Shown here in pieces: positions 50,727 to 60,071 of a stretch of DNA of 64,000 nucleotides. The translations under genes and the position numbers were made by a program. The notes beneath the pieces were generated by a model. The model saw nothing but the letters and a program-made list of their open reading frames with translations, ran no database searches and was not told where the DNA came from. The stretch covers positions 1 to 64,000 of the forward strand of contig NZ_JAGGPA010000042.1 in NCBI RefSeq assembly GCF_018614035.1. Direction: 5' to 3'. The DNA comes from Streptomyces sp. ISL-96. Lineage in GTDB: Bacteria; Actinomycetota; Actinomycetes; Streptomycetales; Streptomycetaceae. Each line of letters starts with the position of its first letter. The stretch's first letter is position 1.

Positions 50727-52397
50727 GTGATCAGCTTCGACGGGTATGTGAGCGGGTTCCGGCGCCGGGTCGCGGAACATCCGCACCGGGTCGCCGTACG
50801 GTTCTGCCCTGCGGGCTCCACTGCCGACGAGGAGGCGCTGAGCTACGCCGAACTGGACCGCGCCGCACGCTCGGTCGCCCAGTGGCTGCGGCCGCGCACC
50901 GCCCCCGGCCAGCGGGCCCTGCTGTCGTTCCACCCCGGCACCGGGTTCATCCGGGCCTTTCTCGGGTGCCTGTACGCGGGGGTGATCCCCGTGCCCGTAC
51001 CGGCGCAGGGCGGACACCGCAGGCAGGATTCCCGCGCCCACGGCATCGAGGCCGACAGCGGGGCCGGCCTCATCCTCGACGACGCGCTGCTCGAAGAGGC
51101 CGCGGCCGCCGATCTGCTGGGCTGGACGCCGCCCGCCGTCATGCCGAGGATGCCCGCCTTCCTCCAGTACACCTCCGGGTCGACCAGCGACCCCAAGGGG
51201 GTGATCGTGTCCCACGCCGCGCTGGTCCACAACATCGGGCTGATGAGCCGCAGCCATGGCTGGCAGGCCGGCCAGACCTGGTGCAGCTGGCTCCCCGCGT
51301 ACCACGACATGGGGCTCATCGCGATGATGCTCACGCCCCTCTACCTCGGTGGTACGGCGGTGCTCATGCCGCCCACCGAATTCCTCAAACGGCCCGTGTC
51401 CTGGCTGCGGCTGATCGACCGTACCGGCGCGGCCATCAGCTGCGCCCCCAACTTCGCGTACGAGCTGTGCGCGCGGCAGGCCACCGACGAGCAGATCGCC
51501 GAACTCGACCTCTCGCGCTGGACCCACGCCTGCAACGGAGCCGAGCCCGTCGACGCGGCCACACTGGAGCGGTTCGCGGAGCGCTTCGCCCCGGCGGGAT
51601 TCCGGCCCGAGGCGCTGCTGCCGGGATACGGGCTCGCCGAGTCGACGCTGTTCGTGACCGGGACCCGGGTGGAGACACCCCCGGTGGTCACCGAGGTGGA
51701 CGCCGCCGCGCTCGCCGCCGGCCGCGTCGAACGGGCCGGGCGGCAAGGATCCGGACAGCCGCTGGTGAGCAGCGGCATCATCCGCGAACTGGAGGTCCGG
51801 ATCGTCGACCCGGAGACCAGCCGGGTGCTCCCGGACCACGAGATCGGCGAGATCTGGATCCGCGGCGACAGCCTCGCCGAGGGCTACTGGGGTCGCCCGG
51901 AAGAGACTGCCCGCACTTTCGGCGCAACGGCCGAGGGTCACGGCGGGGGCTTCCTGCGCACCGGGGACCTCGGCGCACTGAGCGACGGCGAACTCTATGT
52001 CACCGGCCGCATCAAAGAAATGATCATTGTGCACGGGCGGAACCTCTACCCGCATGACATCGAACGCGAACTCACCGCCCTGGACGAGGAGTTCGGCACT
52101 CTGCCGGCCGCCGCCTTCGCCGTGCCGGACGGCCCGCACGAGGAGATCGTGGTCGTGCAGGAACTGCGCGCCCGCCGCCGGGAAGGCAGCGAACTGTCCC
52201 GCCTCGCCACCGGCGCCAGGACCCGGCTCGCCCAGCGGCTGGGAGTCAGGGTCGGCGCGGTGCAGTTCGTCCGGGTCGGCGAGGTCCGGCGTACCACCAG
52301 CGGAAAGATCCAGCGCACCCTCATGCGCGAGCTGTACCTCAAGGGCGCGCTGGCACAGGCCGGTTCGCCGCGCCCCGGGAAGGCAGGCGCCCAGTGA
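50727..52397 (+). CDS. Fatty acyl-AMP ligase (FAAL-type adenylating enzyme)
   Basis: The 556-aa adenylate-forming enzyme has the P-loop LQYTSGSTSDPKGVIVSH, the FAAL-typical SWLPAYHDMGLIAMML, GYGLAEST, and the C-terminal FLRTGDLGALSDGELYVTGR. It also has the conserved Lys in TTSGKIQRTLMRELY. FAALs activate a free acid as acyl-AMP and load it onto a carrier protein instead of CoA. The acceptor is probably the third ACP, encoded 3.5 kb downstream. It starts at GTG 50727, with GGGGAGAG upstream. Confidence 0.88.
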   Translation: MISFDGYVSGFRRRVAEHPHRVAVRFCPAGSTADEEALSYAELDRAARSVAQWLRPRTAPGQRALLSFHPGTGFIRAFLGCLYAGVIPVPVPAQGGHRRQDSRAHGIEADSGAGLILDDALLEEAAAADLLGWTPPAVMPRMPAFLQYTSGSTSDPKGVIVSHAALVHNIGLMSRSHGWQAGQTWCSWLPAYHDMGLIAMMLTPLYLGGTAVLMPPTEFLKRPVSWLRLIDRTGAAISCAPNFAYELCARQATDEQIAELDLSRWTHACNGAEPVDAATLERFAERFAPAGFRPEALLPGYGLAESTLFVTGTRVETPPVVTEVDAAALAAGRVERAGRQGSGQPLVSSGIIRELEVRIVDPETSRVLPDHEIGEIWIRGDSLAEGYWGRPEETARTFGATAEGHGGGFLRTGDLGALSDGELYVTGRIKEMIIVHGRNLYPHDIERELTALDEEFGTLPAAAFAVPDGPHEEIVVVQELRARRREGSELSRLATGARTRLAQRLGVRVGAVQFVRVGEVRRTTSGKIQRTLMRELYLKGALAQAGSPRPGKAGAQ

Positions 52398-54148
52398 CGA
52401 CCACACCGGCACGGTCCACCTACGCACTCACCGAGGAACTGGAGGGCCGGCTCGGCGATCCCCGTGACGCGGCCCGCACCCTCTCCTTCGCACGCCTAGC
52501 CGAGCTGGACCGGGCCGAGGCATTCCCGGCCGCGGCGTGCCGCGAACTGGACGCCATAGGGCTGCCGAAGTGGTTCGTGCCGGAGCGGCTCGGCGGTGCG
52601 CTGCGCTCCGGCGAGGAACTGTCGCAGATCATCCGTACGCTGGGCCGGCGCGACTTCACCGTCGCCCTGGCCCACACCAAGACCTATCTGGGCGCGGTCT
52701 GCGCATGGGTGGCGGGCACGCCCGAACAGGCACGGCACCTCGCAGGCCGCGTACTCGACGGCGCGGTCGTCTCGCTCGCGCTCACCGAACAGGCCCACGG
52801 CAGCGATCTGCTGGCCGGTGAGCTGACCGCCGTGCCCACCGCACGGGGCGGCTACCGGCTCGACGGCGAGAAGTGGCTGATCAACAACGCCACCCGGGCC
52901 GACCTGGTGACCGTACTCGCCCGCACCGGCCCGAAGGGCGGCGCCCGCGCCTTCAGCCTCTTACTCGTCGACAAGTCCCGGCTGCCGAAGACCGTTTGGC
53001 ACCCGGTCCCCGCGCTCCCCACCCACGGTGTGCGCGGCGCGGACATCAGCGGCATCTCCTTCACCGGTGCCGAGATACCCGCCGACGCCCTCATCGGCGC
53101 CGAGGGCGAGGGCCTGGAGATCATCCTCAAGGGATTCCAGATCACCCGCACCCTCTGCTCCGCGATGACCCTCGGCATGGCCGACCAGGCCCTGCGCATC
53201 GGGGTCGGCTTCGCCGAGGACCACCGGCTGTACGGGCGCCCGCTCGTCGAGCTCCCGCAGGCCGGCCGCACCCTCACCGAGGCGTACGCGGATCTCCTCG
53301 CCGTCGAGGCCGTGAGCCTGGTCGCCACGCGTGGCATCCAGACCCTCACCGCTGAGCAGAGCGTGGTGTCGGCGGTCGTGAAGTACCTGGTGCCCACCAT
53401 CGGGGACGAGGTGATCGCCACCGTACGGCAGGTGCTCGGCGCGCGGGCGATGCTGGTCGCGGACCACGCCGACGGCACCTTCCAGAAGATCGAACGCGAC
53501 CACCGCATCGTCGGCATCTTCGACGGCAGCACGGTCGTCAACCTCAACTACCTCATCAACCAGTTTCCGGTACTGGTGCGCGGGTGGCGCGACTCCCACT
53601 GCGACAGCGCGGGCGTCGAGGCCGCTGCCCGGCTCGACGCACCGGCGCCGGAGCTCGACCCGGCGCTGCTCACCCTGTACGCCAGAACGGGCTGCAGCAT
53701 CGTGCAGTCGCTGCCCTCCGTCGTCCCGAAGGTGTGCGAACGAGCGCCGGGTACCGCCGTCGCCGCACAGGCCGAGCAGATCCTCGCACTCGCCGTGGAA
53801 CTGCACCGCGAACTCGCCGCGTGCCGCCCGTCCGCGCGCAAGGTGCCCGAGCGGGCCTTCGCGCTCGCCCGCGAATACACACTGCTGTACGCGGCTGCCG
53901 CCGCACTCCACCTCTGGCTGCACAACCCCGCCGGACGCTTCTGCGACAGCGGCTGGCTGGAGGCCGTACTGACCCGGCTGATACGGCGGTTGACCGGCGA
54001 CCCGGACCTCGACGACGCGGACGGACCGGCACTCGACCGGCTGCTGCCGACGCTGCGCCGCCAGCACGCCGAAGGGCTGCTGTTCTCGCTGCTGCCCTGC
54101 GAACTGGCCGAAGCGGCCGACCGCACGAGAACACAGGAGCCGGCATGA
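52394..54148 (+). CDS. Acyl-CoA/ACP dehydrogenase 1 with long C-terminal extension
   Basis: The 584-aa flavoenzyme is about 200 residues longer than a typical acyl-CoA dehydrogenase. The core motifs are present (LTEQAHGSDL, YRLDGEKWLINNA, FQITRTLCSAMTLGMAD), but the position of the catalytic Glu is Asp377 in GIFDGSTVVNL. It is coupled to the ligase and to the next paralogue by 4-bp overlaps. It contains a TTA codon. Two such dehydrogenases beside a FAAL also occur in ramoplanin/enduracidin-type lipopeptide clusters, where they install double bonds in the acyl chain. Confidence 0.84.
   Translation: MTTTPARSTYALTEELEGRLGDPRDAARTLSFARLAELDRAEAFPAAACRELDAIGLPKWFVPERLGGALRSGEELSQIIRTLGRRDFTVALAHTKTYLGAVCAWVAGTPEQARHLAGRVLDGAVVSLALTEQAHGSDLLAGELTAVPTARGGYRLDGEKWLINNATRADLVTVLARTGPKGGARAFSLLLVDKSRLPKTVWHPVPALPTHGVRGADISGISFTGAEIPADALIGAEGEGLEIILKGFQITRTLCSAMTLGMADQALRIGVGFAEDHRLYGRPLVELPQAGRTLTEAYADLLAVEAVSLVATRGIQTLTAEQSVVSAVVKYLVPTIGDEVIATVRQVLGARAMLVADHADGTFQKIERDHRIVGIFDGSTVVNLNYLINQFPVLVRGWRDSHCDSAGVEAAARLDAPAPELDPALLTLYARTGCSIVQSLPSVVPKVCERAPGTAVAAQAEQILALAVELHRELAACRPSARKVPERAFALAREYTLLYAAAAALHLWLHNPAGRFCDSGWLEAVLTRLIRRLTGDPDLDDADGPALDRLLPTLRRQHAEGLLFSLLPCELAEAADRTRTQEPA
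52961..52963 (+). promoter_or_regulatory. In-frame TTA leucine codon (bldA-dependent)
   Basis: Codon 190 of the first dehydrogenase gene, within AFSLLLVD, is TTA. In Streptomyces this codon is read only by the bldA leucyl-tRNA and often ties a pathway to development. It is the only in-frame TTA I noticed in the biosynthetic operon. Confidence 0.8.
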
Positions 54149-55890
54149 CGCACCCGACGGTCCACGCGCCCGCCCCCGGTTCCCCGCCCGTCGCGCGGCC
54201 GGGGCCCCAAGAACGCGCCGCGCGACTGGAACGCCTCCTCGGCCCTGCCGCCGACCCGGACAATCCGCTGGGCACGGCGGCCGTGCTCGCCGCCGACGAG
54301 CGCGGTGAGCTGCTGCCCGAGGGCGAGCGGATGCTGGCCGGGTACGGGTTGAACGCCGAGTTCGTTCCCCGCTCGCTGGGCGGCCGGTTCGAGCAGGCCG
54401 ACGCCTTCGCGCACCTCATGCGCTCCGTGTTCCGGCGCGACTGCTCGCTCGGCATCGGCCACGGCGTCACCAGCTTCATCGCGGGCCTGCCCGTCTGGGC
54501 CTCCGGCTCCCCCGAGCAGCAGCGGCGGGCCGCCTCCCTCCTGCTCTCCGGCGGCCGGATCGTCGCCGCGTACACCGAACTCGCCCACGGCAGCGACTTC
54601 TCCCGCACCGGCCTGGCCGCCACCCCCGGCCCGGACGGCTCCGGCTCGCTGCGGCTCCACGGCGGAAAGCAGCTCATCAACAACATCGCGCGAGCCGAGG
54701 CCGCCGTCCTCTTCGCCCGCACCGACACCAGGACCGGCAGCCGCAGCCACTCCCACCTCCTGGTCGACCTCACCGGGCTGCCGCCGGGCGCCGTGCGACG
54801 GGACTTCCGCTACCCCACCTCTGGCGTACGCGGCTGTCTGCTCGGCGGCATCGAGTTCCAGGACTGCCCCGTCCCCGGCGACGCGGTGCTCGGCGAGCCC
54901 GGCGACGCCATGGAGACGGTGCTGCGCGCCTTCCAGGTCACCCGCAGTGTGCTGCCCGGCATGGTCGTCGGCGTCGGCGACACCCAGCTGCGCGCCGTGC
55001 TGGGCTTCGCCCTCGAACGGCAGCTGTACGGCGGGCCGGTCACCGAACTGCCCTACCCCCGCGCCACCTTGACCGGATCCTTCGCGGACCTGCTGGTGTG
55101 CGACGCGCTGGCGACGGTCGGCGCGCGGTCGCTGCATCTGCTGCCGGGAGAGACGAGTGTGCAGTCCGCCGCCGTGAAGTACCTGGTTCCCAAGCTGCTG
55201 CAGGACTCTTCCTACCGGCTGTCGGTGCTGCTCGGCGCCCGCAGCTACCTCAGGACCGGCCCGTACGCCCTCTTCCAGAAGGCCGCCCGCGACCTCCCGG
55301 TGGTGGCGCTGGCCCACGCGGGCAGCGCCGTCTGTCTGGCGACGATCGTGCCTCAGCTGCCCCGCCTCGCCGCCAACGGCTGGCCGCGGCAGGCCACCGA
55401 CACGGCCGGGCCGGCCGGTGAGCTCTTCCGGCCGGGTGCGCCGCTGCCGCCGCTGGACTTCTCGCGGCTGGAGCTCAACTCCCGCGGCCGGGACACCCTC
55501 AGCCAGGCGGTGACCGCCACGGCGTACGGCCATCCGCACGTCGCGGCGCTGGCCCGGCTGTTCGCCGAGGAACTGCACCGGCTGGCGCCGCGCGCCGCCG
55601 CACTGCCGCCGCGCGACCGCACGGTCATCGCGTCCCGGCGCGGCTTCCTGCTCGCCGACCGGTACGCGCATGTGCTCGCCGCCGCGGCCTGCCTCGGCGT
55701 CTGGCAGCACGGCGACGGCTTCGCCGGCGACCCCGCCTGGGTGATCTGCGCCCTGCACCGGCTCGCCGAGCGGCTCGGGCTGCGGCCGGGCCCGCCGCCC
55801 GAGGAGGCCTCCGACGCGCTCTTCGCCGAGCTGCTGCGCCGCCACGAAGAGAACCTGACCCTGGATCTCATCCGTACCCCGCTCGTCTGA
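54145..55890 (+). CDS. Acyl-CoA dehydrogenase-like protein 2 (catalytic base absent)
   Basis: The 581-aa protein is paralogous to the previous gene: YTELAHGSDFSRTG, LHGGKQLINNIARAE, FQVTRSVLPGMVVG. At the base position it has Ala392 (LAHAGSAVCL) instead of Glu. It may therefore be a non-catalytic partner in a heteromer with dehydrogenase 1, or may do a different reaction such as isomerisation. ATG 54145 overlaps the previous stop. Confidence 0.82.
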   Translation: MTHPTVHAPAPGSPPVARPGPQERAARLERLLGPAADPDNPLGTAAVLAADERGELLPEGERMLAGYGLNAEFVPRSLGGRFEQADAFAHLMRSVFRRDCSLGIGHGVTSFIAGLPVWASGSPEQQRRAASLLLSGGRIVAAYTELAHGSDFSRTGLAATPGPDGSGSLRLHGGKQLINNIARAEAAVLFARTDTRTGSRSHSHLLVDLTGLPPGAVRRDFRYPTSGVRGCLLGGIEFQDCPVPGDAVLGEPGDAMETVLRAFQVTRSVLPGMVVGVGDTQLRAVLGFALERQLYGGPVTELPYPRATLTGSFADLLVCDALATVGARSLHLLPGETSVQSAAVKYLVPKLLQDSSYRLSVLLGARSYLRTGPYALFQKAARDLPVVALAHAGSAVCLATIVPQLPRLAANGWPRQATDTAGPAGELFRPGAPLPPLDFSRLELNSRGRDTLSQAVTATAYGHPHVAALARLFAEELHRLAPRAAALPPRDRTVIASRRGFLLADRYAHVLAAAACLGVWQHGDGFAGDPAWVICALHRLAERLGLRPGPPPEEASDALFAELLRRHEENLTLDLIRTPLV

Positions 55891-55919
55891 ACGGGCTTTC
55901 CCGAAGCAAGGAGTCCACC

Positions 55920-56186
55920 ATGTCCACCGCCCGCCCGGTCGTCGACACCACCGTGATACGCGACTGGCTCGTCGAGCGCATCGCCTTCTATCTGGAAACC
56001 GGCCCGGAAGACATAGGCACGCAGACGGAGCTGGTCGACCTCGGCCTCGACTCGGTCTACGCGCTCACCCTCTGCGGTGATGTCGAGGACCGCTTCGGTC
56101 TCGCCCTGGAGCCCACCATGGCCTGGGACCACCCGACCGTCGACGCGCTCACCGCCCATCTCGCGCAGGAGCTGAGCCGGAAATGA
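55920..56186 (+). CDS. Acyl carrier protein 3 (stand-alone PCP-like)
   Basis: An 88-aa carrier with the phosphopantetheine serine in LVDLGLDSVYALTLCGDVED, which looks like modular PKS/NRPS carriers instead of the type II ACPs earlier in the operon. It sits between the dehydrogenases and a free condensation domain, with which it overlaps by 4 bp. It is therefore the likely acceptor of the acyl chain loaded by the FAAL. Confidence 0.9.
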   Translation: MSTARPVVDTTVIRDWLVERIAFYLETGPEDIGTQTELVDLGLDSVYALTLCGDVEDRFGLALEPTMAWDHPTVDALTAHLAQELSRK

Positions 56187-57529
56187 CCGGCAGTGGCCTT
56201 CCGGTGTCCGCCGGACAGGAGTCCATGTGGTTCCTCCACCGGCTCGCACCCGAAAGCGCCGCGTACAACGTGGTGCTGGGCGTACGGGTGCACAGCCCGC
56301 TCGACCCGGACAGACTGCGCTCCGCCACGGCGGCGCTCGCCCGCCGCCACGAACTGCTGCACTCCCTCCACCTGGAGGAGGACGGCGTCCCGCTGCGCCG
56401 CCTCGCGCCTTCACTCGCCGTGCCGTTCGAGGTGCGCGAAGTCCCCGGCGTCACCGATGAGGAACTGACCGTGCTCGCCCGCGAGGCCGGCGCCCGGCCC
56501 TTCCGGCTGCGCGAGGAGTGGCCGTTGCGGGTGGTGCTGCTCAGGCGCGGGCCCGCCGACGCCGCCCTCGTCGTGGCCGCGCACCACATCGCCAGCGACG
56601 CCACCAGCCAGTGGCTGATGCTGCGCGACCTGCTGGACGCGTACGCCGGCGGATACGGCGGTACGGAACTGCCCGCGGCCCCCGTGCTGTACAGCGAGCA
56701 CGTCGCCGAGGAGCGGCGGCTCGCGGCCACCCCCGCGCGGGAGCGCGCCGAACGTTACTGGGCCGGGCTCGGCGAGGGGACCACCGCTGCGACGCTCGTG
56801 GCGGACCGGCCCAGGACCGGGGCGGCGGCGCTGCGTGGAGCGACGTACGAGCACCGCGTCGCCCCCGAGCTGGCCGCGCGGCTGCCCGGCGCCGCCGCCC
56901 GCGCGAAGGTGACCCCCTTCGGGCTGCTGCTCGGCGCTTTCCAGGCCGCGGTGCACCGCTCCACCGGACTGGACGACTTCGTCATCGGCTGCCCGGCCTC
57001 CGTCCGGATCGGCAGAGGCAGAGCCGACATGGTCGGCTATCTCGTCCAGTCGCTCGCCCTCAGGGCGCGGTTCGCCCCCGACACCACCATCGGCGACACC
57101 GTCGGGGCGGCCCACCGCGGACTGCTGCGGGGCATGAGCCATCTGCGGCATCCCGTGCCCGTACCGCAGTTCGCCATGACCGTGACCCTGCTCGCCGTCG
57201 ACAGGCTGCCGGTTCCGGGTCTGGTCGGGACCGAGCAGGGCGCCGACTACGCGGGACTGCGGCTCACCCTCCTCGATCTGCCGCACATGGAGGGCCAGTT
57301 CGACTTCAACGTAGAGCTGCGCTCAAGCCCGGACAGCCTCACGGTCGTGCTGCGTTACGCCGACGATCTGTTCGACCTCCAGACCGTACGGCGGTTCGCC
57401 GAGGTCCATGTGCGCATGATCGAGGCCGCGCTGGACGAGCCCGGCGCGGCCGTCTCCCGTATCCCCCTGGTCTCCACCGGCGAGCTGGCAGACCTGCTCA
57501 GCTTCGGTGCCGGCCACGACGACTGGTAG
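56183..57529 (+). CDS. Stand-alone NRPS condensation domain
   Basis: The 448-aa protein is one condensation domain. LPVSAGQESMWFLHRL is the C1 motif, AAHHIASDATSQ the active-site HHxxxD motif (with Ala where Gly is usual), and AMTVTLLAVDRL and the following region the latch. It has no adenylation or carrier domain attached. As the NRPS downstream starts with an adenylation domain, this protein is the best candidate to join the acyl chain on ACP 3 to the first amino acid. Confidence 0.88.
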   Translation: MTGSGLPVSAGQESMWFLHRLAPESAAYNVVLGVRVHSPLDPDRLRSATAALARRHELLHSLHLEEDGVPLRRLAPSLAVPFEVREVPGVTDEELTVLAREAGARPFRLREEWPLRVVLLRRGPADAALVVAAHHIASDATSQWLMLRDLLDAYAGGYGGTELPAAPVLYSEHVAEERRLAATPARERAERYWAGLGEGTTAATLVADRPRTGAAALRGATYEHRVAPELAARLPGAAARAKVTPFGLLLGAFQAAVHRSTGLDDFVIGCPASVRIGRGRADMVGYLVQSLALRARFAPDTTIGDTVGAAHRGLLRGMSHLRHPVPVPQFAMTVTLLAVDRLPVPGLVGTEQGADYAGLRLTLLDLPHMEGQFDFNVELRSSPDSLTVVLRYADDLFDLQTVRRFAEVHVRMIEAALDEPGAAVSRIPLVSTGELADLLSFGAGHDDW

Positions 57530-57581
57530 CCGTAGCCGTCCCCCTCGCACGCCGCCGACTTATGGGCAGATACCGACTGAT

Positions 57582-57594
57582 ATAGGCCGCCTAT
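57582..57594. promoter_or_regulatory. Perfect 13-bp palindrome upstream of the exporter
   Basis: ATAGGC-C-GCCTAT lies in the 117-bp gap before the MMPL gene, 53 bp from its start codon. It is a candidate operator. Confidence 0.35.
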
Positions 57595-57646
57595 GAGATG
57601 GCGCTGCCAGCGTGTGTCCACCACCCCAACCCACGAGGTCATCATC

Positions 57647-59959
57647 ATGAATCAGCTAGCCGGGGCCAGGCGACGGCCGTTGGTCGAACGCGTCACACGA
57701 TGGAGCGTCCACAACCGGAAGCGGGCAGCCTTCGGATGGCTGGGTCTGGTTGTCCTCATCATCGCGCTGGGTGCGGGCCTCGGCTCCACCAGCCTGGACG
57801 AGCACGCGCCGGGCGAGACCGGCCGTGCCCAGAAGATGCTCGACGACGCCGCGGTCTTCTCCCCGCCCCAGGAGAACGTGCTCATCGAGGCGAAGTCCGG
57901 GGACCCGGCCTACGCCCAGAACCCACAGATGCAGGCCGCCGCCAAGGATGTCGCCGAGGCGCTGCGCGGACTCGGCAAGGACGAGACGGGCGCCGCATGG
58001 GCGTCCGACATCGTCTCGCCGACCGACAGCGCTGAAGCGGCCAGGAACCTGGTGTCGGAGGACGGGCGTTCGCTGCTCGTCCGTTTCTCCGTGACCGGAT
58101 ACTCCATGGAGCCGATGGAGAAGGCCGTCACCGAACAGGCCACGTCCCACCCTGAGGTGGCCATCGCCCAGACCGGCAAGGTCAGCGTGAGCCAGGCCAT
58201 CGACAAGATCCAGGACGACGACTTCCTGCGCGCCGAGATCCTGTCGATCCCCCTCACCGTCATCATCCTGGCGGTCGTCTTCGGCTCGCTGATCTCGGCC
58301 GGCCTTCCGGTGCTGATCTCGCTGGTGTCCGTCGTCGCGGCGATGGGCTTCCTGACGTTCTTCGGCAACTGGATCGCGATCGGCGACTCCACGCCCTCGG
58401 TGGTACTGCTGATCGGTATGGCCGTCGGTGTCGACTACTCGCTGTTCTACCTGCGCCGGGCCCGTGAGGAGCGCGCCGCGGGACACGACAACGACACCGC
58501 ACTGATCATCGCCGGCCGTACCTCGGGCAAGGCGGTCGTGGTCTCCGGTCTCACCGTCATGGTCGCGCTGGCCGGGCTCTTCTTCACCGGCATCGAGACC
58601 TTCACGGGCATGACCGTCGGCACCATCTCGGTCGTCGGCATCGCCATGATCGGCGCGGTCACGGCACTGCCCGCCACGCTGGCCTGGCTCGGTGAGCGCG
58701 TCGACCGCTGGAAGGTGCCGTGGCTGGGCGTCCGCCGCACCGCGGTCAAGGACTCGCGCGTGTGGGGCGCCGTGGTCCGCCAGGTCGTCAAGGCCCCCGT
58801 TGTCTGGGCCGTGGTCGGTGCGCTGGCGCTCGCCCTGCTCGCCGTTCCGGCCGCCGGGATGAAGCTCTCGGACCCGGACCTCAAGCACCGGATGCCCACC
58901 GACGTACCGGCGCTGCAGGCATTGGAGCGGGTGGAGAAGGCGTTCCCGGTGGACACCCAGCCGGCCGAGATCGTGGTCCGTGGATCGGATCTGAACGGCG
59001 CCGAGGTCAAGGCCGGTATCGCGGAGCTCAAGCAGCAGGTCGCCGACAGCGGCGGCAAGCTGAAAGAGCCCGTCGAGGCCAGTCTGATCTCCGGCGGCAA
59101 ACTGATGGTGGTCCGGGTCCCGCTGGCCGGCGACGGCAAGAACGCCGTATCCACGGCCGCACTGAAGGAGCTGCGCGACACGGCACTGCCCGCGTCGCTC
59201 GGCAAGGTCGACGGACTGGAGTTCGCCGTCGCGGGTGACACCGCGAAGCAGGAGGACTTCAACTCGGCCCTGGACAACAGCGCCCCGTGGGTCTTCGGCT
59301 TCGTCATCATCCTGGCCTTCGTGCTGCTGGCGGCGGCGTTCCGGTCGCTGATCATCCCGGTGGTGTCGATCATCCTCAACCTGCTGTCGATCGGCGCGGC
59401 GTACGGCGTACTGACCCTGGTCTTCCAGGACGGACACCTCGCCTCCGTCCTCGACTTCCGCTCCTACGGCGCGGTGGTCAGCTGGCTGCCGCTGTTCATG
59501 TTCGTCACGCTCTTCGGACTGAGCATGGACTACCACGTGTTCATCCTCAGCCGGGTGCGCGAGTACCGCGGCCGCGGACTGTCCACCAAGCAGGCCGTGG
59601 TGGAGGGCATCACCAAGAGCGCGGGTGTCGTCACCAGCGCGGCCGCCGTGATGATCGCCGTCTTCTCGGTCTTCGGCACGCTCTCCGCCATCGACTTCAA
59701 GATGGTCGGTGTCGGGCTCGCGACCGCCGTGCTCATCGACGCCACGATCGTCCGCGGTGTCCTGCTGCCGGCCATGCTGACCATGTTCGGAGACGCCACC
59801 TGGAAGATGCCGCGCTGGCTGCAGTGGCTGCCCGGCATCAGCCTGGAGGGTGCCGACGAGCCGGTGGCGGGCCGGGACGAGCAGGACGGGCTGATCCCGG
59901 CGCCGCGTCCGGCGGCCGTCGAGCACGGTCAGGCGGACCCGGTCGAGGTACGCCGCTGA
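57647..59959 (+). CDS. MMPL/RND-family exporter
   Basis: The 770-aa transporter has an N-terminal helix, a large extracytoplasmic domain, five or six helices with MAVGVDYSLFYLRRAREE, a second extracytoplasmic domain, and a second helix bundle with FGLSMDYHVFILSRVREYRG. The two Asp-Tyr motifs form the proton relay of actinobacterial MMPL proteins. These export lipids and lipopeptides, so it probably exports the product. I start at ATG 57647, with CGAGGT upstream. A hairpin follows the gene. Confidence 0.9.
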   Translation: MNQLAGARRRPLVERVTRWSVHNRKRAAFGWLGLVVLIIALGAGLGSTSLDEHAPGETGRAQKMLDDAAVFSPPQENVLIEAKSGDPAYAQNPQMQAAAKDVAEALRGLGKDETGAAWASDIVSPTDSAEAARNLVSEDGRSLLVRFSVTGYSMEPMEKAVTEQATSHPEVAIAQTGKVSVSQAIDKIQDDDFLRAEILSIPLTVIILAVVFGSLISAGLPVLISLVSVVAAMGFLTFFGNWIAIGDSTPSVVLLIGMAVGVDYSLFYLRRAREERAAGHDNDTALIIAGRTSGKAVVVSGLTVMVALAGLFFTGIETFTGMTVGTISVVGIAMIGAVTALPATLAWLGERVDRWKVPWLGVRRTAVKDSRVWGAVVRQVVKAPVVWAVVGALALALLAVPAAGMKLSDPDLKHRMPTDVPALQALERVEKAFPVDTQPAEIVVRGSDLNGAEVKAGIAELKQQVADSGGKLKEPVEASLISGGKLMVVRVPLAGDGKNAVSTAALKELRDTALPASLGKVDGLEFAVAGDTAKQEDFNSALDNSAPWVFGFVIILAFVLLAAAFRSLIIPVVSIILNLLSIGAAYGVLTLVFQDGHLASVLDFRSYGAVVSWLPLFMFVTLFGLSMDYHVFILSRVREYRGRGLSTKQAVVEGITKSAGVVTSAAAVMIAVFSVFGTLSAIDFKMVGVGLATAVLIDATIVRGVLLPAMLTMFGDATWKMPRWLQWLPGISLEGADEPVAGRDEQDGLIPAPRPAAVEHGQADPVEVRR

Positions 59960-60000
59960 TCCTTCCCCTCCCTCCCCCCGGGGGGAAGAAAAGAAAAGAA

Positions 60001-60040
60001 GAAGGCCGTGGTGCCCCGCAACGGGCGCACCACGGCCTTC
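60001..60040 (+). terminator. Terminator after the exporter gene
   Basis: GAAGGCCGTGGTGC (60001-60014) pairs perfectly with 60027-60040 around a 12-nt loop. It separates the exporter from the diaminopropionate genes. Confidence 0.75.
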
Positions 60041-60071
60041 CGCTGTTCCGGGACGGCCGATCCCCAAGAAC

